A stretch of DNA of 64,000 nt, taken from NCBI GenBank assembly GCA_030830785.1, contig JAURMI010000006.1, positions 1-64,000 on the forward strand, given 5' to 3'. How positions within the stretch are numbered: position 1 is the first letter of the stretch; each line of letters opens with the position of its first letter. The notes beneath the pieces are model-generated. The model was not told the DNA's origin. It did not search any database and saw only the letters and a list, made by a program, of their open reading frames with translations. Source of the DNA: Crocinitomicaceae bacterium (lineage in GTDB: Bacteria; Bacteroidota; Bacteroidia; Flavobacteriales_D; Crocinitomicaceae). Below are positions 7,654-16,103 of the stretch, piece by piece. Made by a program: the position numbers and the translations under genes.

Positions 7654-8940
7654 TTAATAGTAAGTATCATAGTATTCACAGGGATCAAAAATAATATCTC
7701 CTATTGACAAGGTAATTTCGTCACACAAATAATACAAGCGCATAAATTCAACGAGTTTGTCGGCTTGAGAAATTCTGCCCAATTCATAAAGAGAAATTGC
7801 TTTGAGACAAAGTATCACGGCCTTGTTGTCACTCATGAATTTCGAGCTTTTGGCCTGTGAAGGCAATAGGGTATAAAGTCTTTCACTGTAGGCCAATGCT
7901 TCATTGTATCTTTTTGCAGCAATAAGAATTTTACATTTTAAAATTTCTTTGTACGTGAGGCTGGTTCGTTTGCTCTTGTCTAACTGTATACTTTTTTCGA
8001 TGTCCTTTAGCGCTAAATTAAATTGTTCGAGCATGATATATATATTGGCTCTATCCGAATAATGATAATAAGCAATATCTTTAGGCTTGCAAGAGCTTAT
8101 GAGTAGATTTGAATAGGTGAGGGCCTTTTCATATTCCTCCTTATCATAATAGATGTCGGAGGCCCGGCCGAGGGTCCAGGTGTTTAAAAAATTATCACTC
8201 TTCGGATATAAACTTGCCAATGTTTCAAAATAGACTAAGTATTTATCTTGGACTTTATCAATTTGATGTTGATAGGCATCGTTTTCTTTAAGTTCACTAA
8301 GCTCATCGTAAATTGAAGAACATATGTTTTGAAGACAATAGGCCTTTTCTTCGTCTTGGGAAGCAAAATTGTAAGCCTGGTTATAATCTCCTTGCTGAGT
8401 ATAGAATTCATACAAAAGCGCATTGGATTTTAATGAATTTTCTTTGCGTGCTTCAGGAATAATTTGATCTATTCTTTTTTTTAATAATTGCAAATATTGC
8501 CAAATTTTATCTTCATCCTCGTTCTCATAATATTCATCACCTTCTTGATAATAGTTAGAGGATATCGAGGAGCTTATCGATTGGTACGCCTGAAACATTT
8601 TTTCCAATTGATAAAGGTACATTGCAGACGTATCCAATTTATAGCGCATTGTCAGAAACTGCCTTTGTAAACTGTCAGCGATGCGGTCTTTTATGGCAAA
8701 TTCCTCTTTTTTTAAATCGGTTATTCTATCTAAAGAATCCTTATCCAACTGCCATTGCTTCACTTGATTTTGAAGTTCAATTAATTTGATGCTATCGTTG
8801 TATATTGATGTATTTATTCTATTTAGCCTTGATAAATTACTTTGCTTAGCTTCAAAGGCAAGTTCCAAAAGTTGTTTTTTTGATTGGGCCTCAGTCCAAA
8901 ATGGAAAACTAAAAAGAAGAATAAGAAAATAACTTTTCAT
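7654..8940 (-). CDS. Secreted coiled-coil/TPR-like protein
   Basis: The 428-residue product has a signal peptide (MKSYFLILLFSFPFWTEAQ) and then a charged coiled coil at about residues 20-130. A helical-repeat region follows, resembling degenerate TPRs (ALTYSNLLISSCKPKD, NLALKDIEKSIQLDKSK, YNEALAYSERLYTLLP). Its start overlaps the stop of the upstream gene by four bases (ATGA), and both proteins begin the mature part with AQSKK. They therefore look like a co-expressed pair of periplasmic scaffold proteins. No catalytic motif is visible and the function is unknown. Confidence 0.8.
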   Translation of the reverse strand: MKSYFLILLFSFPFWTEAQSKKQLLELAFEAKQSNLSRLNRINTSIYNDSIKLIELQNQVKQWQLDKDSLDRITDLKKEEFAIKDRIADSLQRQFLTMRYKLDTSAMYLYQLEKMFQAYQSISSSISSNYYQEGDEYYENEDEDKIWQYLQLLKKRIDQIIPEARKENSLKSNALLYEFYTQQGDYNQAYNFASQDEEKAYCLQNICSSIYDELSELKENDAYQHQIDKVQDKYLVYFETLASLYPKSDNFLNTWTLGRASDIYYDKEEYEKALTYSNLLISSCKPKDIAYYHYSDRANIYIMLEQFNLALKDIEKSIQLDKSKRTSLTYKEILKCKILIAAKRYNEALAYSERLYTLLPSQAKSSKFMSDNKAVILCLKAISLYELGRISQADKLVEFMRLYYLCDEITLSIGDIIFDPCEYYDTYY

Positions 8941-9713
8941 AGATCAATAGTTTTAAGAAAAACAACAAATCCAAATAAACTTTTTGTGTTCCCCTCTATG
9001 AAGGTGTAAAAATTATCCAACCCACCAAAGTTCATGTTTGAGTAAATAAAGGTGCCTTCACGAGTGAAAATGGGAAAATTATCGGGTTCATATGTTGGTA
9101 AATCCCAAATATTTAAATTAAAAAGATCGAGAATCGAAGCCAATTCAATGTCACAATCGCATGCATCCTCTTGTTTTTTCTGTTCCTTTTGAATATTTAA
9201 TGAATTAATATAAACCCAAGAGTCAAATTGATGGTCAATGAAGTTATCCAAATAATAAATTCTCTTTTTTTGTTGATCATAGCCTATTATTTTAATTTTT
9301 TTACCATTGAATTCGGCTGTCTGAAAGAGGAATGGGGGTTCAGAACTCACATTGTGAAAAATGGCAATTTCTTCTTTATTTTCTGAATTTATAGATTTGG
9401 AAGCTTCAAAATTTAATTGGTTGAGTAAAATTAACTTCTGCTTTTGAGTAGAATTTTTCAACTCTTTTTGGAAAATGAGTTGATTAAGATTGGCTAAGTC
9501 TACTTTTAGTTTTTCGATCTCATTGGAATAGTTTGAAATTTGCTGTCCTAGGGTTGCTTTTTGTTGAACAATTTTTTCCAACGTAGCTTGCCTTGATGAT
9601 ATCAATAAATTTAAGGAGTCATTGACACGTTCAATCTCGATTAGTTGCTTTTTTTTGCTTTGTGCAAAAGTTGCCATCGAGATTAAAAGAAAAATAAAAA
9701 TTGAGTATTTCAT
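8937..9713 (-). CDS. Secreted coiled-coil protein, pair with the TPR-like protein
   Basis: The 258-residue product starts with a signal peptide (MKYSIFIFLLISMATFAQ). A long coiled coil rich in K, E, Q and L follows over residues 19-110. A C-terminal region with a Cys-Asp-Cys motif (DACDCDIEL) and a Trp/Tyr/Phe-rich tail has no family I know. The last four bases overlap the start of the next gene, so the two form a two-gene operon. The matching N-terminal design of the pair suggests assembly together in the periplasm, by inference. Confidence 0.75.
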   Translation of the reverse strand: MKYSIFIFLLISMATFAQSKKKQLIEIERVNDSLNLLISSRQATLEKIVQQKATLGQQISNYSNEIEKLKVDLANLNQLIFQKELKNSTQKQKLILLNQLNFEASKSINSENKEEIAIFHNVSSEPPFLFQTAEFNGKKIKIIGYDQQKKRIYYLDNFIDHQFDSWVYINSLNIQKEQKKQEDACDCDIELASILDLFNLNIWDLPTYEPDNFPIFTREGTFIYSNMNFGGLDNFYTFIEGNTKSLFGFVVFLKTIDL

Positions 9714-9850
9714 ACCTTGAGCTTAAACCATGTTCAATTTAAAACTATTCTAAGGATTTTACAAGTCTAATGGGTAGCCCAAAACCCTTTATATCCATGT
9801 CCCAAAAATAATTTGGGTAGGTTAGGCCGCTGATAAAATTTTTTGTTTCT

Positions 9851-9879
9851 ATAGTACAGTAATATATTACCTGTACTAT
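9851..9879. repeat. Near-perfect palindrome at the end of the M15 peptidase gene
   Basis: The arm at 9851-9864 reads ATAGTACAGTAATA. The arm at 9865-9879 is its reverse complement with a single extra base, and there is essentially no loop. The stop codon of the peptidase gene (9876-9878) sits in the right arm. The centre of the palindrome coincides with the left edge of homology in the truncated copy at 7242. It may form a cruciform or act as a weak terminator, although no clean T-tract follows. Confidence 0.7.
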
Positions 9880-10595
9880 TTTGCATAAAACTCAGGCCGA
9901 TACTCAAAATGCATGGTATCGTAATGCAGCCATCTGCCTCCCCAAATAAAACCGTGCTTTTCAAAAATATGTACAATACCCAAAGGGATTCTATTTTTGT
10001 AGGTTAATTTAGCGTCTTCATTTTTACATCCGCAGTCCCATTGCCAATAGTTGGAATAACTCGTATTGATATCAATGGTAATACCAAAAGAATGTGCACT
10101 TAGCCGGTTTGTTCCAGAAATATTTCTCCAATTAAAGGTCCCTCCTATATTTATTAAATATTTTTTCCATTCTGGGTGTTCATCCAATTCTTTTGAAACA
10201 GCAGCCAAAGCTAGATGTGCATTGTTTACCTTTGAAAATAATAATTTACTATTCACTAACTTTGGACACCAAGTTACTGTAGTTAAATTTTTTGCAACCT
10301 CCTGTTTGGTGTGGCCATAAATCTCCTTGAAAAAAGCATCATTTCTAATTCTGCCCGCATCAGTATTCTTTTCAGGGCCGTCTTGATTATAGGCATAATG
10401 CATCTGGTCTTCAATGTCTGGATTATTTAAAAGTTCAGCTATTGACTTATTCTTAAAATCGTCATAAACGAGTTTATTGCCAGACTTGAAGACTACTTCA
10501 TTATTTTCAACTTTTAGAATAATTCCTGAATAGGAAGAGACCAAATAATGATCACTACCAACCAAATTCAAGAATAATAATATTTTAAGAAGCAT
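9876..10595 (-). CDS. M15-family peptidase (D-Ala-D-Ala carboxypeptidase-like)
   Basis: The likely start is the ATG at 10595, one base after the upstream stop, giving 239 residues. A longer frame to 10706 would overlap the upstream gene by about 110 bases. The C-terminal half has the zinc-ligand signature of VanY/M15 peptidases: SAHSFGITIDIN at residues 166-177 (H168, D175) and MHFE at 228-231 (H229). Members of this family cut peptidoglycan stem peptides or endolysin substrates. A short hydrophobic N-terminus (LLKILLFLNLVG) may be a signal peptide, placing it in the periplasm. It is a probable operon with the secreted protein upstream. A 5'-truncated copy lies at 7242-7620. Confidence 0.85.
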   Translation of the reverse strand: MLLKILLFLNLVGSDHYLVSSYSGIILKVENNEVVFKSGNKLVYDDFKNKSIAELLNNPDIEDQMHYAYNQDGPEKNTDAGRIRNDAFFKEIYGHTKQEVAKNLTTVTWCPKLVNSKLLFSKVNNAHLALAAVSKELDEHPEWKKYLINIGGTFNWRNISGTNRLSAHSFGITIDINTSYSNYWQWDCGCKNEDAKLTYKNRIPLGIVHIFEKHGFIWGGRWLHYDTMHFEYRPEFYAK

Positions 10596-10596
10596 T

Positions 10597-11067
10597 TTAA
10601 TCACAGTAGAATAATTGTCGAATATCTGCAGGTAAAATTCTAGGGTCAATATCTGTGTAGGTATCGCCAAGGCAATTAAACCAAACATCCGTTGGAAATA
10701 TACCATCTTCCATTAAGGTCCAATTCCCCTTTATTTTTTTAAAAAGTGCGCCAACATAACAGCAATCCGTAGCTTGGTCTTCTAAATTGAAAGGCCTCCC
10801 ATCTTTGCGCTGCGCAGTTCCTTGCATCCAAGCATAGGGGGTGGAAACCTTAAAATGTTCTACAACAAACAAAATGTCTCCTTGCTCTTCGTTCAAAAAA
10901 GATAAATAATCGTAAACAGAATTTCTTAATAAATCTAACATAAGCGACCGCTCCAAGGTATTTGAAGCGTTTTTCGTTTTGAAATCTCGCACAGATTGGG
11001 CGTTGACCGATTTTGGAATTGCTATCAGCGAGTAAAAAATAAATAGGGTTAAAATAATATTTTTCAA
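10597..11067 (-). CDS. Small secreted protein of unknown function
   Basis: The 156-residue product has a clear signal peptide (MKNIILTLFIFYSLIAIPKSVNAQ). The mature domain has a helix rich in L and R (ERSLMLDLLRNSVYDYL), strands (ILFVVEHFKV, YAWMQGTAQ) and a closing W-x-L/F pattern. It resembles compact secreted proteins of alpha+beta type in which a Trp-containing strand follows FVV-x-x-F-K-V. I cannot name the family. It precedes the M15 peptidase with a one-base gap, so the two are probably translated together, and a role in wall or envelope work is inferred from that neighbour. Confidence 0.75.
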   Translation of the reverse strand: MKNIILTLFIFYSLIAIPKSVNAQSVRDFKTKNASNTLERSLMLDLLRNSVYDYLSFLNEEQGDILFVVEHFKVSTPYAWMQGTAQRKDGRPFNLEDQATDCCYVGALFKKIKGNWTLMEDGIFPTDVWFNCLGDTYTDIDPRILPADIRQLFYCD

Positions 11068-11114
11068 ATTATTTTTATTTTGCGTAACTTGTCTAGTAAA
11101 AATATAAAAAAGTT

Positions 11115-11594
11115 ATGAATAAAATTTTTTCAATGCTCGCAATTTTTGCCTTGCTAATTGCGTGTAGCAATAATAACAATGACGATAAAATCCAAGAACT
11201 TGAGAAGAAATTACAAGATCAGGAAAAAGAAATGTTAATGGATAAACAAAATCGTCTTGAAAATGAACTTTCTGAAAAAAACTATGAATTAGAAAGTTTA
11301 AAGAATAAAAAATCTAGTGAAGCAAGGCAAACATTTCATGCCTTAGGTTATGGGGCCTATCCAGAGGCATCTGATCATATTTTAACACCACGAGAATTAA
11401 GGAGATATAGCGCCTATGAATTACGAATTATGCGAAATGAAGTTTTTGCACGATATGGTTATATTTTCAATTCCAGTGATTTAAAGGAGTATTTTAATGC
11501 TCAAGAATGGTATAGACCTCTTTACAGCAATGTCAATAATAGGCTTACACAAATCGAAAAAATTAATGTGGAAAAAATTAAAGAATATGAATAA
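11115..11594 (+). CDS. YARHG-domain lipoprotein
   Basis: The 159-residue product has a lipoprotein signal with lipobox LIAC (Cys17). A charged coiled coil spans residues 25-68, and a YARHG domain lies at about 82-157, containing LRIMRNEVFARYGYIF, LKEYF and WYRPL. The namesake ARHG is ARYG here. The domain is thought to be extracellular and wall-associated; no enzymatic role is established. The last 43 bases of the gene recur at 14984-15026, marking a duplication. It starts a rightward run of lipoprotein and secreted genes. Confidence 0.85.
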   Translation: MNKIFSMLAIFALLIACSNNNNDDKIQELEKKLQDQEKEMLMDKQNRLENELSEKNYELESLKNKKSSEARQTFHALGYGAYPEASDHILTPRELRRYSAYELRIMRNEVFARYGYIFNSSDLKEYFNAQEWYRPLYSNVNNRLTQIEKINVEKIKEYE

Positions 11595-11604
11595 TTTTTA
11601 AGTA

Positions 11605-12618
11605 TTGAAGACTATTTTCGACTTAAAACGACTTTCTTTTACTTTTTTTCTTTTGAGTGTGTTGTCTTGCTCGAGAACAAGTCCGCATAAAATATCATTC
11701 TATTATTGGAAACAAACGTTTTTATTATCCAGTGAGCAACAAAATCTACTCAATTCGTGTCAAAGCGATAGGTTGTATGTTAAGTTTTTTGACGTTGTTT
11801 TAGATGAATACCAAAAGCCTGTTCCTGTTGCCAAGATAGATTTTCAACAAGATTTTAAGTTGGAAGTGGTTCCATGTGTTTTTATTCAAAATCAAGTTTT
11901 TGAGCCTAATGAAGACACCAAGAATTTGGCCAAAAAAATGGCAAAACTTCTAAAGGATATGCTATTCAATAATAGATTAAATTCTAAGGAAATACAAATT
12001 GATTGCGACTGGACTAAGAGCACAAAGACCCAATATTTTAGTTTTTTGAATAATCTTCAATCTTTGTTAGATGAATTCAATGTAACATGCACTATCCGCC
12101 TGCATCAAATCAAATTTCAAAATGATACTGGAATTCCACCGGTAACAAAAGGTCTTTTAATGTGCTATAACATGGATGACATTGAAAATATTACAACAAA
12201 TAACTCCATCATTTCCAATGATGTTTTTAATCAGTATGTGAATAAAAAAACCTCTTATCCTATAAAGTTAGATCTTGCCTTGCCAATTTATCAATGGGCT
12301 TTGCTTTTTAGATTGGGAAAATTAAATTCTATTGCCAATGATGTTTCATTAGAAGAATTAAAAAACGATGATTTTGAAAAAATAGGAAGTAATACGTTTA
12401 AAGCTAAAAAAAATATATTTTTGAATCAAACTAATGTTTGTCAAGGAGATTTGATTCGTCATGAGCAATCTTCAATAGGCGTGCTTTTAAAATTGGCCCA
12501 TCGATTGCAATCTTCTCGAATTTCATTTGAACGAATAATTTTCTATCACCTAAGTCAGTCAAATTTAAACGACTATGATGCCACACAACTCAAAAAGATT
12601 AGTAGCGCTGTTCCTTAG
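11605..12618 (+). CDS. Lipoprotein, possibly glycosidase-like TIM barrel
   Basis: The TTG at 11605 is chosen because it is the only start that keeps the lipoprotein signal (LSFTFFLLSVLSC, Cys22). The 337-residue protein has strand-helix alternation. Its central QIDCDWTKSTKTQYFSFLNNL is followed by strands such as CTIRLHQ, GLLMCYNM and IKLDLALPIYQWAL. This recalls DUF3142-like barrels, where a D-x-D strand end is conserved, but the match is by eye only. The start of the next gene lies 44 bases inside this one, so coupled translation is likely. The start choice is moderately sure. Confidence 0.7.
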   Translation: MKTIFDLKRLSFTFFLLSVLSCSRTSPHKISFYYWKQTFLLSSEQQNLLNSCQSDRLYVKFFDVVLDEYQKPVPVAKIDFQQDFKLEVVPCVFIQNQVFEPNEDTKNLAKKMAKLLKDMLFNNRLNSKEIQIDCDWTKSTKTQYFSFLNNLQSLLDEFNVTCTIRLHQIKFQNDTGIPPVTKGLLMCYNMDDIENITTNNSIISNDVFNQYVNKKTSYPIKLDLALPIYQWALLFRLGKLNSIANDVSLEELKNDDFEKIGSNTFKAKKNIFLNQTNVCQGDLIRHEQSSIGVLLKLAHRLQSSRISFERIIFYHLSQSNLNDYDATQLKKISSAVP

Positions 12619-14980
12619 TTTGGTAATGGTTTTTCATTCCATTGCTTGTGGCTGGGGTTATTATATGGGATATGACATGCTATTCGATAGAGCAATTGTT
12701 TTTAATAAATCTCAAAAAAATGCAACCTACAATGCTTGGTATTATAATCAAGAATTGTATAATTATGAAAATCAGCAATTAGAAAATGCTGAAAATTGGT
12801 CGGATTTTTTAGAAGGTGCGTATAGAAAAGAGGATCTTATTCCATTTATATACAGGGGAGATATTAAATTTAATACCTGGGACAAAGAGATATTGAGCTT
12901 GCGCAGAAATAGATTGCATCCTCTAAAATCACCATCGAAAGAATCTCAATTTGTAGATTGTATTTTATTTGCACTCCGTGTTGAAATTCTAATGGAAAAG
13001 TATCAACCCGATCCCTGGGATGATTCTCCACAGAAAATAAATCTTGCTGATTTTACACCATTAATAAATATTGCAAATGCACGAATAAATTCAAGCCAAG
13101 ATCAATTTCTTAAAGAACGTTATGCTTTTCAACTAATAAAATTGTTGCGTTATAGCAAGCAATATAATTTATGTACAACGAGTTTTAAAAAACATTTTAC
13201 TAATAAAACGAGCATGATAAGCTTTTGGGCCATGGAGCATTTTGCTGGTGCTTTGGCTATGCTTAATAAACAACCCGAGGCAAACTATTATTTTGCAAAA
13301 GTGTATTTAAACTGCCCTCAAAAACGCAGTAGTTCATATTTGAGCATGAAATTGTCGTCGATTAGTGATTTTTCTAGAACACTTAATCTTTGCCAAAATC
13401 TAGAAGAAAAGATGGCCTTGTATTATATACATGCTATGCAATCTAAAACTTTGGCTTTGGTAGACCTAAAAGAAATTACAGAGAATTTAGGCAATCATGA
13501 ATATGCGCAAATTATTATGTCGCATGAATTGAACAAACTTGAAAAAATATTACTAAACAAGTCTTTAAATGAGGTTGAACAAGAGGAAGATACCGAACTT
13601 TTGATTGAATTAAGCGAATTGAAAAACCAAACTCCAGCTTATTTAAGAGAATTGATAAAATTAAATACCAAAATGCTAGACCTCGATGATTCGAGTCAAT
13701 TTTGGCATCTGTCTTTAGCTTATCTTTATTATCTTAATAAGCAATATGCGGACTGTTCTATTGTGTTATCTACCATAGATAAATCTACACCAGAAATTCA
13801 AAAGCAATTTGAAATTATTTATCTGATAAATTACATTGACCAACATCCGTTGCTCAATAAAGCCCAAGAGGATCATTTGGGGGAGGTTTTATTTTCATTA
13901 AATAATGAAAATCCTAGCTATCCACTTCTTTCAGGTGGGCAGGAATTAATGTGGAATTATACAAATGAATCTTTTTTAGATGAAGAGTACAACACAATAA
14001 ATGAATTTATTTTTAGAAAATTAGCCCAAAGAAATCAAAACAAAAATTCCTTCCTTGCTACTATTTTTTCAGGAAAGACATTCCAATATGACCTTCGAAG
14101 GAATATAACAGCCCTCCACGATGAGGGTGAAAAGTTGAATAATTTTTTAATTGATATTGCAGATATTGACCGTATAATAGGTGATATTAAACGCACCCCT
14201 GAGTCAAAGCTATCTATTTTTGCGGCTTCTTATTATTTTCAAAAACCTGTTTTTACATATTCAGATGAAGATCCGTCTATCAATAAAATAACTTTTGAAG
14301 AATGTGAGCAACAACTCTTAGAATTGAAAGCCACAATGTTGTTAAGAGATCCGTTAAAAATAGATCAATGTCTTGATTTATATTCTAAATTACCTTCATC
14401 GCATTTCGTTGATTATGTTGTTTACGGAAATCCATTTGTTTTTAGTGCAAAAACGCCAAATTTTTCGAATCACGAACTTTTAGAAGATAGGCTACCTAAA
14501 ATGACCAGATTGGAATTTGCTCAAAGGATAAAAAAATTAACATCTTCTCCCATGACAGCGCAAAATGCATTCCAAGTTGGTGTGGCCTATTATAATGCAA
14601 GTTATTACGGTTTGCAGTGGAAATTACTGGCTTATTTTAGACCTTATGAATTGACATATGCTCCAAATGGAAATGTTGATATGAAAACAGCAGAAAAATA
14701 CTTAAAAATGGCGCTTTCTCTCGGAGGCTTAGATAGAGAAAGACAAGCACAAACTTATTTTATGCTTGCACGATGCGAACAAAATAGATACACTTTTTTA
14801 AATGGGGAAATAAGTGAAAATTATTATTCTGAACCAGACAGATTTTTTCAATATTTTTATAAAATGAAAGGTGCTGGGGCAATGAGTAATTTTAAGAAAT
14901 TGGCCAACGAATATAGAACTACAGCTCTCTATAATGAAATAATAAGAGAATGTAAATATTTTGAATATTATTTGAATTAG
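12575..14980 (+). CDS. Large helical-repeat lipoprotein
   Basis: The 801-residue product starts with ATGATG. Its lipoprotein-type signal is LVALFLSLVMVFHSIAC, followed directly by GWGYYMGYD. The rest is alpha-helical with TPR-like pairs (HLSLAYLYYLNKQYADCSIVLSTID, QTYFMLARCEQNRY) and many aromatic residues. No catalytic motif is seen. It overlaps the preceding gene by 44 bases, and the two appear to form a unit of an outer-membrane lipoprotein plus a repeat scaffold. The function is unknown. Confidence 0.8.
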   Translation: MMPHNSKRLVALFLSLVMVFHSIACGWGYYMGYDMLFDRAIVFNKSQKNATYNAWYYNQELYNYENQQLENAENWSDFLEGAYRKEDLIPFIYRGDIKFNTWDKEILSLRRNRLHPLKSPSKESQFVDCILFALRVEILMEKYQPDPWDDSPQKINLADFTPLINIANARINSSQDQFLKERYAFQLIKLLRYSKQYNLCTTSFKKHFTNKTSMISFWAMEHFAGALAMLNKQPEANYYFAKVYLNCPQKRSSSYLSMKLSSISDFSRTLNLCQNLEEKMALYYIHAMQSKTLALVDLKEITENLGNHEYAQIIMSHELNKLEKILLNKSLNEVEQEEDTELLIELSELKNQTPAYLRELIKLNTKMLDLDDSSQFWHLSLAYLYYLNKQYADCSIVLSTIDKSTPEIQKQFEIIYLINYIDQHPLLNKAQEDHLGEVLFSLNNENPSYPLLSGGQELMWNYTNESFLDEEYNTINEFIFRKLAQRNQNKNSFLATIFSGKTFQYDLRRNITALHDEGEKLNNFLIDIADIDRIIGDIKRTPESKLSIFAASYYFQKPVFTYSDEDPSINKITFEECEQQLLELKATMLLRDPLKIDQCLDLYSKLPSSHFVDYVVYGNPFVFSAKTPNFSNHELLEDRLPKMTRLEFAQRIKKLTSSPMTAQNAFQVGVAYYNASYYGLQWKLLAYFRPYELTYAPNGNVDMKTAEKYLKMALSLGGLDRERQAQTYFMLARCEQNRYTFLNGEISENYYSEPDRFFQYFYKMKGAGAMSNFKKLANEYRTTALYNEIIRECKYFEYYLN

Positions 14981-14983
14981 GTG

Positions 14984-15026
14984 AATCGAAAAAATTAATG
15001 TGGAAAAAATTAAAGAATATGAATAA
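14984..15026 (+). repeat. 43-bp direct repeat of the YARHG gene 3' end
   Basis: This segment is identical to 11552-11594, the last 14 codons and stop of the YARHG lipoprotein gene, in the same orientation. It lies between two unrelated genes and has no start of its own. It is the scar of a duplication, or of an insertion that copied the end of the YARHG gene. The two copies bracket the lipoprotein and repeat-protein genes at 11605-14980. Confidence 0.85.
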
Positions 15027-15083
15027 ATTCTAAGGATGAATTCCAAAAGAACGATTTTTTTTGAACGATATAAAATATCGATT

Positions 15084-15701
15084 ATGAGACCAATTTTCGT
15101 ATTTATTTTTTTATCAAGTTTTTCATCAGCATTTTCACAGATAAATAGTGAAAAAGTATGGGATGATTATTTTAAAGGTGATTTTATTAAAGTGATAGAT
15201 AGAAATACGATTATAGATATAGCAGATAGGCATGGACTTGATTCTGCTTTGTCATTTGTTTATTTCTTTACAATTCCACCTAAAATAGATTACGAATTAT
15301 TTAATACTTTATTTTCGAGGGCTTGTCCTTTACTTGGGTCAAGAAATCTATATTACTATACTGTAAATGGTTACCCAACAGATTCAGTGGAGCCAGCATC
15401 TGGTGAAGAATTAGGCATGGGTGATGAAGGAGAATTCGGAGACCTAGATTTAGAAAGTTTTAATACTTTATTGACAAAAGACCAAGAATTTATTGCACGA
15501 AAGCTGGATATACATCCCTATGATGATTGCAAAGGACATATCTTAATTTATGTAAATGGAAGGGTAGCCTATTTATACAGACATGACGATTGTATTGAAA
15601 ATGAAAATGGATACCGCGTAGGTCATAATTATGAGTATGGTTATACGATGGAAAAAACCGAAGGTGGCTATTTAAAGTACTTTTTATTTTCAGCATATTG
15701 A
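15084..15701 (+). CDS. Secreted protein of unknown function
   Basis: The frame is open from 15036, but the ATG at 15084 gives a proper signal peptide (MRPIFVFIFLSSFSSAFSQ), so it is preferred (205 residues). The mature protein is acidic, with an EELGMGDEGEFGDLDLE stretch in the middle. A C-terminal strand-rich part contains a Cys-containing turn and repeated Tyr-Gly/His pairs (GHNYEYGYTMEK). I do not recognise the family. The 43-bp YARHG repeat lies just upstream and the vWA gene duplication begins just downstream, so it may have arrived by the same rearrangements. Confidence 0.7.
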   Translation: MRPIFVFIFLSSFSSAFSQINSEKVWDDYFKGDFIKVIDRNTIIDIADRHGLDSALSFVYFFTIPPKIDYELFNTLFSRACPLLGSRNLYYYTVNGYPTDSVEPASGEELGMGDEGEFGDLDLESFNTLLTKDQEFIARKLDIHPYDDCKGHILIYVNGRVAYLYRHDDCIENENGYRVGHNYEYGYTMEKTEGGYLKYFLFSAY

Positions 15702-15706
15702 GGCTC

Positions 15707-16103
15707 AAAGAAGCAACATCGTCTATATCATTAATATAAAAAAGTAGTTTTTCTAAAAAACTTGAACATGACCAGCGCTAATTTTAAAGCGTTGAAACCC
15801 AATAGTAAAAACTTCTCCTTCGCGCTTTTTAATTAAATCGTCGATATCTTTGGAAATGGTATGAACTGACCCTCCTGTTTTTCTTGCAATCTCCAAATAT
15901 TCTGGCAAGATACCATTTTCTGCTCCGCACATGACAACCCTGATGGGTTTGTGAATGAAGCGCAAGAGTGCCATGTCACGCGGTGGGGCATCGTTGTCTG
16001 CAACCAATATATATTGCGCCGCATTCGGATTTTTATTGATTGCAAACAAAACGGCTTCCAGATCATTTTCAGGAAAATCGTCATTGCCTAAGCCACTTTC
16101 GCA
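15707..16103. repeat. Direct repeat, parent copy of 6844-7240
   Basis: This segment holds the last 116 codons of the vWA gene and 46 bases beyond its stop, and it recurs at 6844-7240 at about 98% identity in the same orientation. The copies are 8863 bases apart, so recombination between them would delete most of the island. Confidence 0.85.

Noticed and set aside
9767-9976. 69-codon leftward frame overlapping the end of the M15 gene
   Set aside because: It is in another frame of the M15 3' end and its palindrome; the M15 frame has family motifs.
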